Origin: Chrysoperla carnea
Taxonomy: Eukaryota; Arthropoda; Insecta; Neuroptera; Chrysopidae
Length of the DNA stretch: 64,000 nucleotides
Assembly (NCBI RefSeq): GCF_905475395.1
Contig: NC_058341.1
Coordinates: 60,271,501 to 60,335,500, forward strand
Direction of reading: 5' to 3'
In this document: one piece after another, positions 45,371 through 56,800 of the stretch
Numbering within the stretch: position 1 is the stretch's first letter
Layout: each line of letters begins with the position of its first letter
Position numbers and translations under genes: made by a program
The notes under the pieces: generated by a model
The model's input: the letters and a program-made list of their open reading frames with translations, nothing else
Databases searched by the model: none
Told to the model about the DNA's origin: nothing

Positions 45371-46111
45371 GGCCATATTCTAAGAACGGGTATTGTAATA
45401 AAGTCATAGAATTGTTCCATAGAATTGCAACCTTAATTGCTTCATATCCTACAGTATTAGTTCCAACCAATAGTCAGCTGCAGACGTAATATCTTACAAT
45501 TCCTAGATCTGTTTTTACTAAATAAAGATTAAAAATAATGATTAAAACCGAATTATAATCAGGTAACATAAATGGATGTTTAGAATAGCCTTTAGTTAAG
45601 TGTTCAGAATATTAAATTAAATATAAAAAAAAACAAAATTCTCAAATTAAATTACCTACTCAAAAAAGTTAAAATAAAAAATACACTGACATTTTATAAT
45701 AATGAATGTTGAATGTGACTTTATGGACTAATTATCACTTATATAATATGTTATTATCTTTGGGTGTGTTTATGGACCGCCTTCTTTAAATTACATTATG
45801 CATGCGACGATGTGTGTCTCATTGTTTACCTTTAAAACATCAACAATTATTTATTATTTATTCACATTCTTTGCTTTCTCATTTATCACAATCCAGATGT
45901 TTAGAAAAAAAATTACGAAACACATTTTTTAATATAAAATTCAAGCAGCTATTTCTCTGCTAAAAATGGTCGGATTACCGTAATCTCTTTGTATGCTCCC
46001 TTTTTTAAAAATTTGTCGATACCTACTAGTTTTAAGGTTAAATAATAGTTGTGAAATACTTGCTATGTAGACAAAACTTTTCTAGAAAAGAGAAGATGGA
46101 CCACTATAATT

Positions 46112-46643
46112 ATACCATGTATATATGAAATATATCAAGGTATACTAAGTTAAGTCCCAAGTTTGTAACGCTTAAAAATATTGATGCCACGAACACACTT
46201 TATTTCCGGTTGTTCGTTCGTCAGTCTGTCTGTCCATCTGACAACACGATCACACAAAAACGGAAAAACATACCAAGTTAAAATTTGTATGGCGTGCTCA
46301 AGACATAAAAAATGAAATGAGTTCGTAAATGAGCAACATAGGTCAATTGGGTCTTGGGTCCGTAGGACTCATCTTGTAAACCGCCAGAGATAGGATAAAA
46401 GTTTAAATGTAAAAAATGTGCCTTATAAAAAAATAAACTTTTGTTTGAAACATTTTTTTTCGTAAATTTCACTGTTTATTCACGAGACTGCATATTAGGC
46501 GCAAAATTATGTAGTACGTATGTATTATATGGGAATATCAGCTATGTGTCTATGATATATATGTATATGTGGCTCTCTAAGAGTGGCTACCTTTTTTTTT
46601 ACTTGAAAAAAAAAAAGAAATCAACACTGTCTACACATGGTAT
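46112..46643 (+). mobile_element. Repeat family B, full copy (532 bp)
   Basis: Starts ataccatgtatatatgaaat and ends acatggtat. Internal order: aacgcttaaaaatattgatg, tttatttccggttgttcgtt, gttcgtaaatgagcaacata, tcaattgggtcttgggtccg, attatatgggaatatcagct. The frames that cover this stretch on both strands encode no known domain. Confidence 0.75.
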
Positions 46644-47958
46644 TTTAACAATTAACTTAGTCAATTGCTTGTTTTTACTTGTTTTATTTAAAAATTGTGT
46701 AGACATTTCTTATCAAAGCTTTTTTTATTTACTTTCCTATACAAAATTGTATGCACCACCTGGCCTTCTTAAAGGTAAACTTTTTGAAAATTCCTGCTTA
46801 GTAAATACCCCTACAAAAGCTTGTATTCAATCCCCAAATAGTTTCTGATTGAAGCCATGTATTTTGCCTTGTTTTTCAAAGTCGTGTAAAAATCATCTCA
46901 AGCTTATAATCGATACGAGATAGAGGGAAAGTTCAAATAAGAGAGTTATTCTTTATGATATAACAAACTAATTTGACTAATATAACAAACTAACTATAAC
47001 TGCTACTATTTTCTATGGCATTTTTGATTTATTTTTTGATTGTACAAAAATATTAACAAAATACTAGCTTTGCTCGCAGGGGGATTCTTTTGAGCCCCGT
47101 GGCGGCCTTTGGCCTTGACTCGACGTCACAGAAAAAAACTTTGCATGAGTTAAAAACTATAGTCATAATATTTTACTCCATATAGTTGACATATACTCTA
47201 AGAAATGAAACCGAATAAAAGTCAAAAGCTTGCAATTTGTATTTGCAATTTGAGTGTTTAGAAGAAAGTTATATTGATCAGTGTGCTTAGTTCGCCTAAG
47301 CAAAATGTGCTGAAAATTCATGATCACTTGTTTTTTGTCATCGAAATATAGTTTTGAAAACGCATAATTTTTCTATATGCACGCCATCTGAACAAGTTTG
47401 GCAGTGAATATTATCCATTTTTCTCTATTGTCAACGTTAAAATTTTAAACACTTCATAATATAACCACGAACAAACCAAAACTATTAATATTCGACTCGA
47501 CTCAGTATAGAAACAATATCACTATTCGTTATATGAATAAGAAACGAAGCTTCTTCGGTAGATGTCGTAGTTTGTCGTGTTGTAAAAGACACGGTCTTTT
47601 TATGCTTTTGTACGTGTAGCATTTTATTGTATTTATAAGAACTCACACAGTACACGTATGACTATGAGTGCACATGTACATATAAACATTTAGGCAATAA
47701 TAGTTTGTATCTTTGCCTGGATGCTCTCAGCAGCGCTAGTGCAGCGCAATGCCATGTTACTTAAAATTCAATGAACAAGCTGGCATAATCTATATGTCGA
47801 ATTATAGATGATACCCGTTAAGATTTTGTGTTTATTGATAGTACTCGTAATAATATTAGATATCAGAACAAGATTATACAAATTTGTCTGAATCATGTAG
47901 GGTAGGCAGTGTCTATTTGTCGATATGTAATGCACGCCACTGCGCGCTATCTCCGTTC

Positions 47959-48052
47959 TACAGTTAAAGAAGAAAAACTATTTCAATATTACAAATTCGT
48001 TAAAGAAGAAGAATACAGTTAAAGAAGAAAAACTATTTCAATATTACAAATT
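47959..48052 (+). repeat. Tandem duplication of a 39-bp block, period 53
   Basis: acagttaaagaagaaaaact then atttcaatattacaaattc occurs twice, with a short gttaaagaagaag linker. Confidence 0.85.
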
Positions 48053-48205
48053 CAAGAGCGACTAGCGCCAAAACGGAGCGCTTTTTACTGGGGCATGTTT
48101 AGCAAAATGAACTTATTTTATAAGCTATATGTGGTAGAGCGTTGTAAAGACCATTGAGGGACACCCTGTACATATACAGATTTTTAAAATATGCACTTCA
48201 CTTAC

Positions 48206-48524
48206 CTTTATAACACTGCCCATGGCATATTTGTGGTATATTTGAATAACTATTGATTGATTGTGATCGACTATGAATGGGTGCATAACGTCCTCCATGC
48301 ATCTGTTGTTGTGTGGGCTGACATTGTGCACAACAATCGTTTGTAATCTGAGGATCAATGGGAATCATATGAGGATTTGTTGTATGTTGTATCCATTGTT
48401 GTCCGCCACCTGTAGTTGGCATTATTGTTGGTGCACCATGTAATGGACTACATGGACCACTTAAGGATTCTGGACTAGACCAACTTAAATGGTCTGCCGA
48501 TGAGGATTGTTTTAACATATTATT
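48206..48524 (-). CDS. MCT exon 1 (first visible coding exon)
   Basis: Preceded by acceptor TTTTATTTTCAG and ended by donor GTAAGTG. The first Met is at 48518 (AATAATATGTTAAAA). It encodes a hydrophilic N-terminus, MLKQSSSADHLSWSSPESLS, then a Gly/Gln/His/Pro-rich stretch with two CxxC-like pairs (CCAQC; CHGQC), ending QCYK in phase 1. Joined to exon 2 it gives QCYK-E-IHQQ in frame. Because an acceptor precedes it, at least one upstream exon exists, either 5' UTR or (since AATAAT is open) coding. No signal peptide, as expected for an MCT with a cytoplasmic N-terminus. Confidence 0.85.
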
Positions 48525-49034
48525 CTGAAAATAAAAATATTTCTGTTAGTATAAATATTTAGAGAGCGTGTTTTAAAAAACTATCCATTACATTGGCTTC
48601 GCCAAGGGGGCGGGGCGAGTTAGGGACAGCTGCCCCCCTCTAGAGATTCCTAACAATGATTCAGTCTATTCATTTCATTTAAAAATGTAATATTCTACTG
48701 AATTCAAACTTTTATTTTCTTTGATCGAATTTCAGGTAATAATTCATGGTAAAATAGATCTAATTTTAAAACACTACCATTTTAGTGTTATGGAAGGGGG
48801 ATAAGTGAGAACAAGCTTGCCAATTTGGGAAATAACTTATCATGCTTTTTCCCATTAAAAACTGATACATTTATAGATAGATGATTTCGAAAAACATAAA
48901 TACATAATATTTAATAACTTAATGATGTATGGATCGCTTAACATTAGTCAAGACAAAAATTTGATTTTATCATTAAATTTTCTTGATTTGTAGAAAACAT
49001 TTTTATTATTTACATTATCTTGAAATACTTCAGA

Positions 49035-49945
49035 CAACAGAGATTTTTTTTCTGCATTAAATTTCAGGAATTATTTTTTTTATTTAAATAGGTTCAGTAT
49101 CACGTACTGAATGTTTATGACTTATACGACCATGACCATTTACTTATTGAATATTTGTTTAAACAATAAAATGCTAATAACTAAACTTTTAAAGCTACAA
49201 ATTTTCTAAAACTTATATTTTAAACTTTTCTTTCTAAAATTAATATTGTTGAAGATATTACGCGTTCAATGTCGCATTACATCTACCGATAATATGGAAA
49301 TTTTTCTTGGACTAATTTACAGAAGTTATTTTTTGCTAAAAATATGTTTATTATCACGTATTGAATGTAAATACACAAAATCCTTACAAATTTGGATTTC
49401 TTATCTTTTTTGTCATTTTTTTTTTTAATTAAAAAAAAAAAATTCAAGAGGTGCTCGCTGCTTTTTGCAGATAAGAAGGCAAATTATTTGTTGTTAATTA
49501 TGTTACTAACATTAACATTTTTTCAAATATTTATTGAAGTTTTATCTTTTTTATTAATTATTAATTTAATTTGGACCCGGTGGTTGCAACGCGTTATAAC
49601 TTCATAAATATTGATTTTAAAAAGAAAAGTTTAAAGTAAAAGTTAAGTTTTTAGCACAAATATTAGAAGAGATATCAATCAAATAGTCAGTAGTCGTATT
49701 AGTCATAAACAGTTAGTGAATCAAAAAAAAAAAAAAAATTCACATAAAAGATAGGAAATTTGAAGTGCACGGTTATGTAGATATAGCTTAAAACGGTTTT
49801 CCTTAAAATGGAGGCACTTTCCCCGCCTATTTTTATAAGGATTTTATGCATTTGCATTCAGTACGTGATACTGAACCAATTCAAAAAATAACTGCTATAA
49901 TTTAGTGCATGGACAGGAGTAACAAGCTTCTATATATCCTGTATT
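49035..49945. mobile_element. Palindromic element E, full copy (about 910 bp)
   Basis: The left end (cagagattttttttctgcat ... aggttcagtatcacgtactg) is mirrored at the right (cattcagtacgtgatactga ... tttagtgcatggacagg). Inner halves also pair, including gacttatacgaccatgacca against the tagtcgtattagtcata region. Same element as at 39,777-41,578. No coding frame. Confidence 0.75.
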
Positions 49946-50549
49946 AAAATTAATTGGCCATATTCATTTTTTTTATGTTTATCTATTAAATATTTTGTTT
50001 CGACTTCATTATAATTAAATTAGAATTCTCAATAACAAAAAATAGATACAATAAGGCTCATATACTATTAATCATTAATTTCAAGTATAAAATTGTATAA
50101 CTTAACAAAGCATAACACAAAATTTACGATTCACATACGTTAGTTGTATCCTGTCGGTAGTAAAACGTATACTTTCTTGGAAATGTATATAAAGTCTACA
50201 GGAACACAAGTTCTATAAATATATGCTTTTATACTTTTTAGGTAGAGAGTAAGATGACGACATATAAAGCCGATGAATGTGAATATGTGAAATAAACTAA
50301 TTGTGGGTAAAAAGTTGGGTAAAAATGGAAGAACCTCTTTTGTAGCGAATTTAAAAACCCATAATTATTCATAGGAATCAACACAATCAAGATGCAAGTT
50401 TTGACCTTTTACGTTAATACTTTACCGGTTGAAACTTCGTTTACTTAAAATCAACAGACAGAGGCAAATCTTTGGAACTTCAAAGCGTGCCTCCTGCAGT
50501 CTAGACTTGTGGTTGAAATTATTTGTACTTTATTTTCAATTTTAATGAT

Positions 50550-50765
50550 GAATTTTGTTATATAACTTCATGAATGTAAACGAAAAATAAGAATACAATT
50601 TTTCGATATCTGCCTTGGTTTTCGAAATATCGAAACCTAAATAATTAAACCAAATTTTCAATTTTCGAATTTTTGAAAAATACTCCAGATATCGAAAAAT
50701 TTTACTCTTTCTTTTCGTCTTATATTGTCAAGTTATAACATAATTCAATATCAAAATTGAAAATA
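50550..50765. repeat. Fold-back family V, copy 1
   Basis: attttgttatataacttcat, caatttttcgatatctgcct and tttcgaaatatcgaaacc mirror into atatcgaaaaattttactct and aagttataacataattcaat. The same palindrome, more complete, is at 55,376-55,695. Confidence 0.75.
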
Positions 50766-51859
50766 TATATATTTGTTAATTTGCGTCCCCGTTTAAAACG
50801 GTTTTTGATTTTTGTTTTCAATAATTTATTAAGGTTTAACTTTAATTTAAATAATTTTGGAGAAATCAATATTTATACTTAATTCAACTTCATATAAAGA
50901 AAAGCCTTTTATCCAAAATTGCCCTGGCGCTCGTACATCCTTAATTGATTCGAATTTATAATTTTACTAAATATTAAGTTATTTTAGAGCAGTAGACCGG
51001 GATACCACGGCTTTTTTAAACTATAAATACATACTTGAAACTTCATGAGTGGCTTCCTTTTGACGAGTCTACCAAACTTTCTCTCTAAGATTTTTTCGAA
51101 AGTGCTCCGTTTTCTAATGGGCTAGAGAACGTCATATGTTAGCTATCGGTCTAAAAATACGCAGCAGGGAAATTTGTCGAACACTATGATCGGTTGATAA
51201 CACTTATAATTATTGTAGAACTATAAAATATTTTGTCCGACAAAAATATTGCACCGATGAGCTTGTCTACAACCACGAAAATGCTGCACTTAAGTACTTT
51301 TGCCTTTCATTACATACATAGTTAATTTTTGCTGAATTGTTTAAAAAATGTTTACCTTATTGTTTAATAATAATAAAAACGGGCTCGACCCATGAGAAAT
51401 TCCGCTCCCGTAGTTACCGTAACCAGTGGCTACCCTATACCCGTGGTTAAAAGCAGCACACAACAAATTTCGTAGAATAGTATTGAAAAAAATTAAAAGA
51501 TCTTAAATTAATATTAGGAGAACATGTATTTAAAATAGTAATTATATGTCTATAGTATTAGGACGGCATCTGTTAAAACTAACATGTTTGCCTAATAATG
51601 TTTTGATTATTATGAGTCTAGATAGAGCATTAGAAGTAAAAACTGACATATTTATTTGCCCAATTAACTTATTATTTAAATTTATGATATTGCTTCGTTC
51701 AAATTATTTGTGTAGCGTGTTTTCTCTTAAGCGGTACATTTAGACCATGAGTATATTTTTCGTCAAACCTAGACATAATAAGCTTGAAAATGAGGGTTGA
51801 ATCATAGAATTTGATAAATAGTGTGATGAAATAAAAAAAAATGGCGTCAATTTTTAGAT

Positions 51860-52526
51860 AATTCTGAGTTCGGAGAAAAAAATTGAATTAAGTAGGTAAT
51901 TATGATACAAATTGAAGAAACTAAAATCGAAAATTTTTTGATGGTCGGAAAGGGTCCAAAAAAAATGGTAAAGTGGCCTAATCCGGTCTTTCGCGTCAGA
52001 CACCGTCGGATTGAGTAAAAAACCTTTTAATAAGCTAAGGCGCCGTAAAAAGACGAAAAAAATGAGCTGTGCATGAACCCGATTGGTCCATCGATGTCCC
52101 CTCAAATTGCAAAAAAGCATCGATATGGATCGAAATTTCAAAAATGCATAACTTTTGTTGTTTTAAAGATTAAAAGCTGAGATTTAAATTGATTGTAGCT
52201 TTTGTGCCCATGAAGTATCACACACAATTTCAGCAAGATCGAATGTATACTTTTTGCAAGCCGCAGCTGAATGCAAAAAAAAGGACTTTTGTAAAATGGC
52301 CCTAAAAAAGTTGTGGTGCGGTAACGCGTTTTTTTACGTGATCATATGCTTCAATAGTTAAAGAAATACCTACCAAAGTTACAACTTTTTATCTTTAGTA
52401 AAAGTTACTAAAATAATTATTTTAAATTAGGTACTATTATTTTAAATTACAACATTACAATAGGATGGGAGAAATGGGAGCAATTATTAAGAGACAGAAG
52501 TGATTTTTTTCTCCGAACTCAGAATT
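51860..52526. mobile_element. Non-autonomous DNA transposon with perfect 24-bp TIRs
   Basis: The 667-bp element is bounded by a perfect 24-base inverted repeat (begins AATTCTGAGTTCGGAG; 51,860-51,883 and 52,503-52,526). The interior has unusually G/C-rich, non-repeated text (ggtctttcgcgtcagacacc; aagctaaggcgccgtaaaaa; tgcatgaacccgattggtcc) but no transposase frame. The target duplication is not obvious. Identical TIRs suggest a fairly recent insertion. Confidence 0.85.
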
Positions 52527-53264
52527 AAAAAATTCAAAAAGTTAATTTGAACTAACTTTTTGAACTTTAAAGTGTGTTTTCGAGCCTAATAGTATAATTT
52601 AATTGATTCCAATTTATGTTTTTTCTAAATATTTTAAATTAAAAGATCGAATTACTTAAATTAAACTATGTGCTTTTTTTTTTTTTAAATTGTGTCCTTG
52701 GTAAAATAGCTCAAGTATAGTTAAATTAAACTATGAGTGCTTTAAAAACGCACTATGTTTTTCTCAAGGTTGACCTCGGTTAGTTGACTTTAGTATAAAA
52801 ATTTTTTCGCGGTTGAAGTCTTTATTTATTAAATCATACAATTACTGGAGACTAGCACGTACAATTTTGACTAGCCATTTTCAAATGCATCCGTCTGGAT
52901 TGAAAGACGTTTGTTCCTGGACTAATATAGAATATAATAGTATACTTATCTGAATATTGTATTAAATATACAAAGAGGAATATGAAATATTATTTCAAGT
53001 AAGGTTATATTACAACAAAACGAAAATATCTTCACATCATATTGTTCGTTAAAATTACGATATGATTTTTGTTTTTATTTTTTTTTACATTTTACTTGCA
53101 TAATCAAGAAAACTAGGAGAATCGTTTATCAATTTCCATGTTTTGCGATAATTTATCCAAATATTTCTGCATCCATGCAAGATAGAAATAGTTGGATAGT
53201 ATGATAATTATTGTCATAATTAGAGACATCTGTATATGAGTTTTCAGAAATTATGAATCAGTAG

Positions 53265-53570
53265 CTGTAAACTACGCGCCTTGCTAGGCATCATCCCCAC
53301 TTGCACCCCTCCAAACATATCCCCTTGCGTAAGGGTTATAGTTTTGTAATTTACACGTCATGGTCTTTTATTTGATACCCAACTTGGGTATATTCGATTA
53401 TGCATCCCCACTTTTCCGCTCCACCTCTCCACCCCCGCGAAGGTGAATATTAGAGAAAAACAATCCTTGAAGCTGGTTGTATATCTTTTCAATATTTGAG
53501 CTAAATCGGTGCACAACTTTTTACATTTTTGAACCCCTTTCACCCTCTATTGCAACCTCTTACTCTTTTA
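53265..53570. repeat. Dispersed repeat family H, copy 2
   Basis: gtagctgtaaactacgcgcc, gcatcatccccacttgcacc, cacgtcatggtcttttattt and ccacccccgcgaaggtgaat run parallel to 4905-5120. Confidence 0.65.
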
Positions 53571-53788
53571 TATTATGCATGTATTATACATAAAAACCTT
53601 CTACTTGAATCAGTCTATCTACTAGAAAAAACTGCATTGAGAACCGTTACACAGTTTTAAAGAACTATGCATACATAGAGATTAGGGACAGACAGAAGGA
53701 ATCGACTTTGTTTTATACTAGGTATTGATTTATTAAAAACAAAAAAGTCCAAAAGAATTTAAATTCTTTTACCTACAAACCTCACGGA

Positions 53789-53790
<2 letters not shown>

Positions 53791-53872
<82 letters not shown>
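53791..53872 (+). repeat. (AT)n microsatellite
   Basis: About 41 uninterrupted AT dinucleotides. Confidence 0.97.
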
Positions 53873-53877
<5 letters not shown>

Positions 53878-54030
53878 ATTATTCCCCTCTAAGGTTTCAT
53901 ATGATAAAAAATCACTAGGTTAATTCTTAAAAAACTTTTCTATACTTTAATGTTTAACACAAAGGTACATGAATTGTCTCACACAAAATAAATTTACAAT
54001 CTTGCTTTCCAAATATATTTGCAACCAATA

Positions 54031-54850
54031 TAGTGTTCCACCGAGGCTACGAGGCAGCCTCGATTTGCCTCGTGACAAGCCGAGGCGAGGTTCAAAATTT
54101 TAAGCCTTGTTACGAAACGAGGCCAGGCGAGGTATATTGTTCAAAAAAACGAGGCGTGGCGAGGTAAATTGTTCTAAAAACCCCGCTTTATTTTGCTTAT
54201 TTTTTTTATGTATTCATACATATTTTAATACTATATTACTATATATTTAATTAAAAATTGAAACAAATTTAATGCCATTTATACTTTATATTTACAGTAA
54301 GAGCTTAAGTGGTCAAGCGGTCTAAGGCGTTTGTCAATGATCGATTGTCTACTTAGACTTAGGTTGCGGGTTCGAATCCAGGCAGCGGCAATGTGAACAA
54401 TTATAATTGATGGGGGCATTGATCACATTGTCGTCGCTTGGATAAGAATGAAGTAAATGACTCCACCCACATCAAAATGTAATTGTAAATATGTATGAAA
54501 GTTAAATAAATAAAGGTTAACAAATAATGATGTGGGTGGCCTCTGTTATAGGCGTATATACCAGAGAAACGGAGGTTAAACCCCAATATTGGGAATCGTG
54601 GAAGCATTTTGAAGAACCTCTTATGTAGTTCTTAAAACATTACGGGATTTCAACTTATCATAATATTTTTTTAGCCAACTTATATTCCAAATTTTAAAGA
54701 CATTTATTTTCTTTCGGACGAGGCCGAGGTGAGGCAGGGATATACAAGACTCTACCTCGACCGAGGCCGAGGTGAGGATAAGTTCATATTTACAAAAGTG
54801 AGGCGAGGTGATTCCAAAACCTCCGTCGAATCGTACCTCATGAAACACTA
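54031..54850. mobile_element. hAT-like MITE with 'gaggcgagg' ends, interrupted by a SINE
   Basis: The ends are inverted (TAGTGTTCCACCGAGGC; right inverse TAGTGTTTCATGAGG). Flanking 8-mers are aaccaata (54,023-54,030) and aaccaaaa (54,851-54,858), a 7 of 8 match that fits an old 8-bp hAT duplication. Sub-terminal sequence is packed with gaggcgagg/cctcg motifs on both sides. The AT-rich middle is broken by the tRNA-like SINE at about 54,299-54,615. Confidence 0.75.
54299..54615 (+). mobile_element. tRNA-derived SINE
   Basis: The head resembles a tRNA-Leu/Ser type gene. A box-like agtggtcaagcgg lies at 54,308-54,320 and a perfect B box ggttcgaatcc at 54,369-54,379, with a variable-arm-sized insert between. 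The acceptor stem does not pair, so it is not a working tRNA. The body follows (atgtgaacaattataattga ... taaataaataaaggttaac) and then a second module (gatgtgggtggcctctgtta). It sits inside the hAT-like MITE. Confidence 0.75.
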
Positions 54851-55375
54851 AACCAAAAGGGCAAAAGCACTGCACTGCAATAGCGTTCCTTCACAGTGTC
54901 ATTCCATAGAGAAATAACTGATGTGTTATTTCCACAGCACTCATAACGACACATTTTCATAAATGTCGTTCCATGAAAACCATGTCGTTTTTTAGTTATT
55001 CACATAATTACCTTATTCGTTGGCCTGAATCTTATTATTCTAAAAACGACCGTCCAGCCACTCACGAAATCAGACTCGTTACAATAATATAAAGATATAT
55101 CCATCGTGTTATTTAAACATATTTGGCTGAAAATAGCGGTCAACTCTTAATTTTCTGAATTCTCCTTTGAACAACTCTGGTAAACTCAAAACATTAAGTT
55201 TTAACACATTTTATAGGTTCTATTAATATAATGCAATACCATATAACAGAGTGTGGTTGGCAACCCTACTAGATAATTATGTACTACCCTATATTATTAT
55301 GTAAATTTTTATATATAATATACAGGGAGTCAGAAGAAGACCAATAAACCTACACCGAAAGAACAAAAAGCTTCT

Positions 55376-55695
55376 TTAAGGATGTATGAGCATGGTAGTG
55401 GGGGCACAAATTTAAAAATAGATATTTTCAATTTTGATGATAAATTTATATTATTACTTGACGATATAAGACGAAAAGTAAGAATAAAATTTTTCGATGT
55501 CTGGCTTAATTTTCAAAATATCGAAAATTGACAATTATTTAGCTTTCGATATTTCGAAAACCAAGACACATATCGAAAAATTTTATTCTTTTTTTTCGTC
55601 TACATTCATGAAGTTATAACAAAATTCATCATCAAAGTTGAAAATAGGATAAAAATAATTTCAACCCTTAATCTACCCTGCTCTTACATCCCTTA
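55376..55695. mobile_element. Fold-back family V, copy 2 (about 320 bp)
   Basis: taaggatgtatgagcatggt pairs with accctgctcttacatccctta. Inner arms ataaaatttttcgatgtctg, aaaatatcgaaa and their inverses extend the stem. Loop around gacaattatttagc. The inner part repeats 50,550-50,765. Confidence 0.8.
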
Positions 55696-56604
55696 TATGG
55701 ACGGTGACACTTAGTTTTTTTCTTTTCTAATTCATTGCTAATATGTTTACTTTCTATTAAAAAGTTTTTTTTTAATTTGTTTTCATTCATTCCAAATGAA
55801 AATTATCAAAAACTTCCAAAATATGTCGTTTTTTGAGATTCCTCCATAAGAGCCAATGTATTTTATATCGATTTTTAATGACTTTTTTCTTAAAAATTTG
55901 CACGGATACCTAAGCTGAAAATTTAACAACATATTCTTTGAGTAAAAGACTACCTACAAACAAATTTTGAGCCTTTAAATCAAACATTGTTGTCATGTTC
56001 ATACATCCTTAAAGCTATTGGATCCGATTGACGAGATGTTGCTTCATGAATTATAGTTTGTAATTTTGTAAATTTCTCGGTTAAAATTCGATTAACGACT
56101 CAAATTGAAATTTATATTTTTAAAAAATTATAGAAAATTGAAATTTTTTCCCTCCGGGCTTCGTTTGTCCCAATATGGAAGGAAGCAACACCACGAAAGC
56201 AAGCAAAGAATGTCTAAAATCTTATGTTTGTCGCACTTTGCTTTGAAAAAGGGATCTCGGATATTCTTTATTTTTGCTCCATAGATATGTAAATATACTA
56301 TTTCTGCAATTTATTATCCAAAAATTTTATTTCTCTGATTTGAATAGTTATGTTGATATTTATTTTACGTTGATAGTTTTAAAATATAAAATTTGAACGT
56401 TAATATTTCCATAAATGTTAAAATTTTGGGGAATTGCTTAACATAAAAATTTCAAAGTACCTACTATTAATCGAGAAATTTTAAAATTACAAATAGTTAT
56501 TATCGAAGTCGTATCTCGATAATCGGTCGAAAAAGTGTATAGGAATTTTTTGTTGGAAATTTATTTTGTATAGGAATTTTTCAATGTAGAATGGGTGTTT
56601 TTAA

Positions 56605-56800
56605 CCCCACAACCAAAAAGATGGTTGTTATAAGTTTGACTGCTATATGTGTGTCTGTTTGGGGCATCGTAGCTCCTGAACGGATGAATCAATTTTGTTT
56701 TTTTTTAAATTTTTTTAAGGTAATTTAATCGAAGTGTTCAAAGCTATGTTTTAAGAAAATCCGTTTATTTCGGAAAAGCTACAAGGAAAAAACCGCATTC
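56605..56800 (-). repeat. Dispersed repeat family A, copy 3 (inverted)
   Basis: On the minus strand: gattcatccgttcaggagct, acgatgccccaaacagacac, acatatagcagtcaaactta and a tggttgtggggtt end. Same family as 4490-4795. Confidence 0.65.

Larger units (their letters stand above)
11822..48205 (-). other. MCT intron 1 (about 36.4 kb), transposon-rich
   Basis: Donor GTAAGTG at 48205, acceptor TTTTTCCAG at 11822, phase 1. No host exon or RNA gene was found inside. The entries that follow describe the repeats it holds. Stretches between them are AT-rich sequence in which I see nothing else. Confidence 0.85.
5904..48524 (-). other. Gene span: SLC16-like monocarboxylate transporter (six visible coding exons)
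   Basis: Exons in transcript order: 48524-48206, 11821-11465, 8223-7890, 7453-7170, 7011-6837, 6751-5904. All introns have GT donors and AG acceptors on the minus strand. Joined from the Met at 48518, the product is about 769 residues if one extra G in exon 4 is ignored. Layout: cytoplasmic N-terminus (about 1-170), a 12-TM major-facilitator core with the MCT signature EGGWGW (171-176) and HYFKRRR (302-308), then an Asn/His-rich tail of about 150 residues. Family knowledge: SLC16 proteins move lactate, pyruvate or other monocarboxylates or aromatic/amino substrates across the plasma membrane. The substrate here cannot be read from sequence. Intron 1 is about 36.4 kb and full of transposons. 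Confidence 0.9.

Noticed and set aside
46441-46848. 135-codon open frame as a gene
   Set aside because: More than half is family B transposon sequence, with a poly-Lys run from an A tract and no domain.
54299-54387. Possible functional tRNA gene (A and B boxes present)
   Set aside because: The acceptor stem does not pair, the anticodon arm cannot be set out, and SINE body sequence follows directly.
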